Shown here: positions 16,855-26,664 of the stretch, in pieces
Numbering within the stretch: the stretch's first letter is position 1
Layout: the number at the start of each line of letters is the position of its first letter
Assembly (NCBI RefSeq): GCF_001039355.2
Contig: NW_019775849.1
Location: 163,668 to 190,331, forward strand
Reading direction: 5' to 3'
Origin: Lingula anatina
Lineage: Eukaryota; Brachiopoda; Lingulata; Lingulida; Lingulidae
DNA length: 26,664 nt
Program-made: the position numbers and the translations under genes
Notes under the pieces: model-generated
What the model saw: the letters and a program-made list of their open reading frames with translations, nothing else
Told to the model about the DNA's origin: nothing
Database searches by the model: none

Positions 16855-16935
16855 ATTGACTATGTCATTGATGACGGTTGTTACTACAAACCATGTGGTC
16901 AGTAGCAACTTGAGGATCCAGCTAAGCAGCATGGT
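16855..16935 (+). promoter_or_regulatory. SECIS element (selenocysteine insertion sequence)
   Basis: Core: ATGA at 16871-16874, then CG and a perfect 9-bp helix (GTTGTTACT with AGTAGCAAC, one G-U), an apical region beginning AC-AAA, and TGA at 16911-16913 opposite ATGA. The arms are symmetric (11 nt each side), so tandem G-A/A-G pairs can form. Thirteen nt separate ATGA from the AAA. The apical loop contains ACC-atgt-GGT, a possible extra mini-stem (form 2 SECIS). The basal helix below the quartet is ambiguous, so the outer borders given are approximate. It lies about 707 nt after the UGA. Confidence 0.88.
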
Positions 16936-17360
16936 GTGGCCATCTGTTTTTATTAATTTATGGCCATAGTTTTTACATGTCAGTTAGTCATTTATAAGAT
17001 GCATAGTAATTTCAAGGGAGGAGGTAATAATAGATTTTAAAAAATGATGAAAAATTATTAATCTGCTTCTTCAATTGAAGAACAGTCCATGATATACAGG
17101 AATATCTTTTGGTTTAACTGTACTAATTTTGTAAAATTTAACATGTGGATAAAAAGTCCTGTCTTCCATATTTTGAGTTTTATTGAAATTTTAATTTTCA
17201 AGGAGGTGGTTATGTATATGTTTACAGAAAAGGAAATATAACTCCTTTTCATTTAAAAATAATCTCTATAAGTGAGTTATTTAGAAGCATATCTTTTAAT
17301 GTTAAAAGAGAAAAGACTTCAGTACTGTGTACTGTGATTGATATCATGTAATATGCGCAC

Positions 17361-17366
17361 AATAAA
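17361..17366 (+). terminator. Poly(A) signal of SELENOO
   Basis: AATAAA, the first clear signal downstream of the SECIS, flanked by two TTGATATC direct repeats. Cleavage is expected 10-30 nt later. Confidence 0.7.
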
Positions 17367-17840
17367 TTGATATCTCTTTTACTTGTTATTTTTTCCTGAG
17401 TAAAAGGTGGATGTAATAATTTGATACTATCTTTTTTTTTTTCACTTTTATTTCTTCCCTTTATATAAATGACCAGAGTTAATGGAGTTAATGACCAGAG
17501 AAATGAAAGTCAAATTATATTAAACCTAGCCTTGCGTAAGTATACAGATGAACCATTTTCTACATAATTCAAATTCTGGAATCCTTATTTCAATTCTGAC
17601 AGGACTGTTGGCGTGCCCAAATCCCAGCATAATAATTACCCCTTTAAATTTTGTTAATTTGTTTCATTATTTATTTTTTTCTTAGACGAGGTTCATGTCT
17701 GAGTTTTCATTCTATTACAATAACAAAGGAAAAAAGATTAAATCAGATAAAAACTTCAAAGACTGAAATCGAGTTATGGTGAGCCACAGCTAGTTCAGAT
17801 ATGCCATGTTTACAAATAGTGTGGGGGAAACCCCCTGTCA

Positions 17841-17850
17841 GGGAATTCCC
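17841..17850. promoter_or_regulatory. kappaB-like palindrome GGGAATTCCC
   Basis: Perfect 10-bp palindrome matching the NF-kappaB consensus GGGRNWYYCC, 52 bp upstream of the TMEM245 ATG. Binding is inferred. Confidence 0.35.
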
Positions 17851-17870
17851 GGTCTCGTTCTCGTGTAATG

Positions 17871-17878
17871 TGACGTCA
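17871..17878. promoter_or_regulatory. Consensus CRE (TGACGTCA)
   Basis: Perfect 8-bp CREB/ATF palindrome 24 bp upstream of the TMEM245 ATG, probably close to the transcription start. Function is inferred from the motif and its position only. Confidence 0.45.
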
Positions 17879-17902
17879 TTTAGCAGACATCAACAAGACA
17901 AG

Positions 17903-26664
<8,762 letters not shown>

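Larger units (their letters stand above)
16176..17385 (+). other. SELENOO 3' untranslated region
   Basis: About 1.2 kb from the TAA to just past AATAAA at 17361-17366. It contains the SECIS and a separate perfect hairpin (GTGACA-gcgt-TGTCAC, 16808-16823). The 67-aa frame at 16642-16845 lies inside it and has no recognisable features. The end of the transcript is inferred from the poly(A) signal. Confidence 0.7.
17386..17902 (+). promoter_or_regulatory. TMEM245 upstream/promoter region
   Basis: About 0.5 kb between the SELENOO poly(A) site and the TMEM245 ATG. The distal part is AT-rich. The last 90 bp are GC-richer and contain GGGAATTCCC (17841-17850) and TGACGTCA (17871-17878). The start codon itself sits in CAAGATGGCCAC, a YY1-like initiator context. 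No TATA box is at a convincing distance. Confidence 0.5.

Noticed and set aside
17801-17902. Upstream in-frame ATG as the TMEM245 start (34 extra residues)
   Set aside because: The extra peptide shows no family similarity and would place the kappaB and CRE palindromes in coding sequence; the ATG at 17903 has a better start context.

Overview
This is nuclear DNA from an invertebrate animal, most likely a lophotrochozoan and probably a bivalve mollusc. The reasons are AT-rich multi-exon genes with GT/AG introns of 100-1800 bp, an invertebrate-type sarcoplasmic calcium-binding protein, a selenocysteine-containing SELENOO, frequent ACATGTA-type words, and repeats resembling the bivalve 'pearl'/non-autonomous Helitron class. 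No species can be named from sequence alone. There are no prokaryotic operons, CRISPR arrays or rRNA/tRNA genes.

Layout. 1-1077: (TG)n repeat and AT-rich intergenic DNA. 1078-1626 (-): intact 182-aa EF-hand sarcoplasmic calcium-binding protein in one coding exon. 1627-4919: intergenic DNA plus the downstream flank of PDSS1. 4920-10091 (-): complete PDSS1 (10 coding exons, 424 aa), the catalytic subunit of the mitochondrial polyprenyl diphosphate synthase that makes the coenzyme Q tail. 10092-10421: 330-bp divergent promoter holding a consensus ERR nuclear-receptor site. 10422-16175 (+): complete SELENOO (13 coding exons, 705 aa), the mitochondrial AMPylating pseudokinase. Its in-frame TGA (Sec703) sits two codons before TAA, and a convincing SECIS hairpin lies about 0.7 kb downstream in the 3' UTR. 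17903-26090 and beyond (+): the first 12 coding exons of TMEM245, a multipass membrane protein of the AI-2E/PerM transporter superfamily, cut off by the window edge.

PDSS1 and SELENOO both encode mitochondrial proteins and are transcribed head-to-head, so co-regulation is plausible. TMEM245 has its own promoter with kappaB-like and CRE palindromes just before its start codon.

The most unusual pattern is that three introns (SELENOO introns 5 and 10, TMEM245 intron 7) carry tandem arrays that begin at, or overlap, the 5' splice site. In two of them each full copy re-creates the exon end plus the donor site, giving strings of decoy donors. Introns also host several MITE-like elements with terminal inverted repeats, a pearl/Helitron-like tandem-repeat element, long poly-G tracts, and an exact 102-bp duplication joined by an N that may be an assembly artefact.

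I found no wholly new multi-gene system. The noteworthy biology is the selenoprotein recoding module, the shared mitochondrial promoter and the donor-anchored minisatellites. All exon boundaries were inferred by eye from splice consensus, reading phase and remembered family conservation. No alignment or expression data were available.
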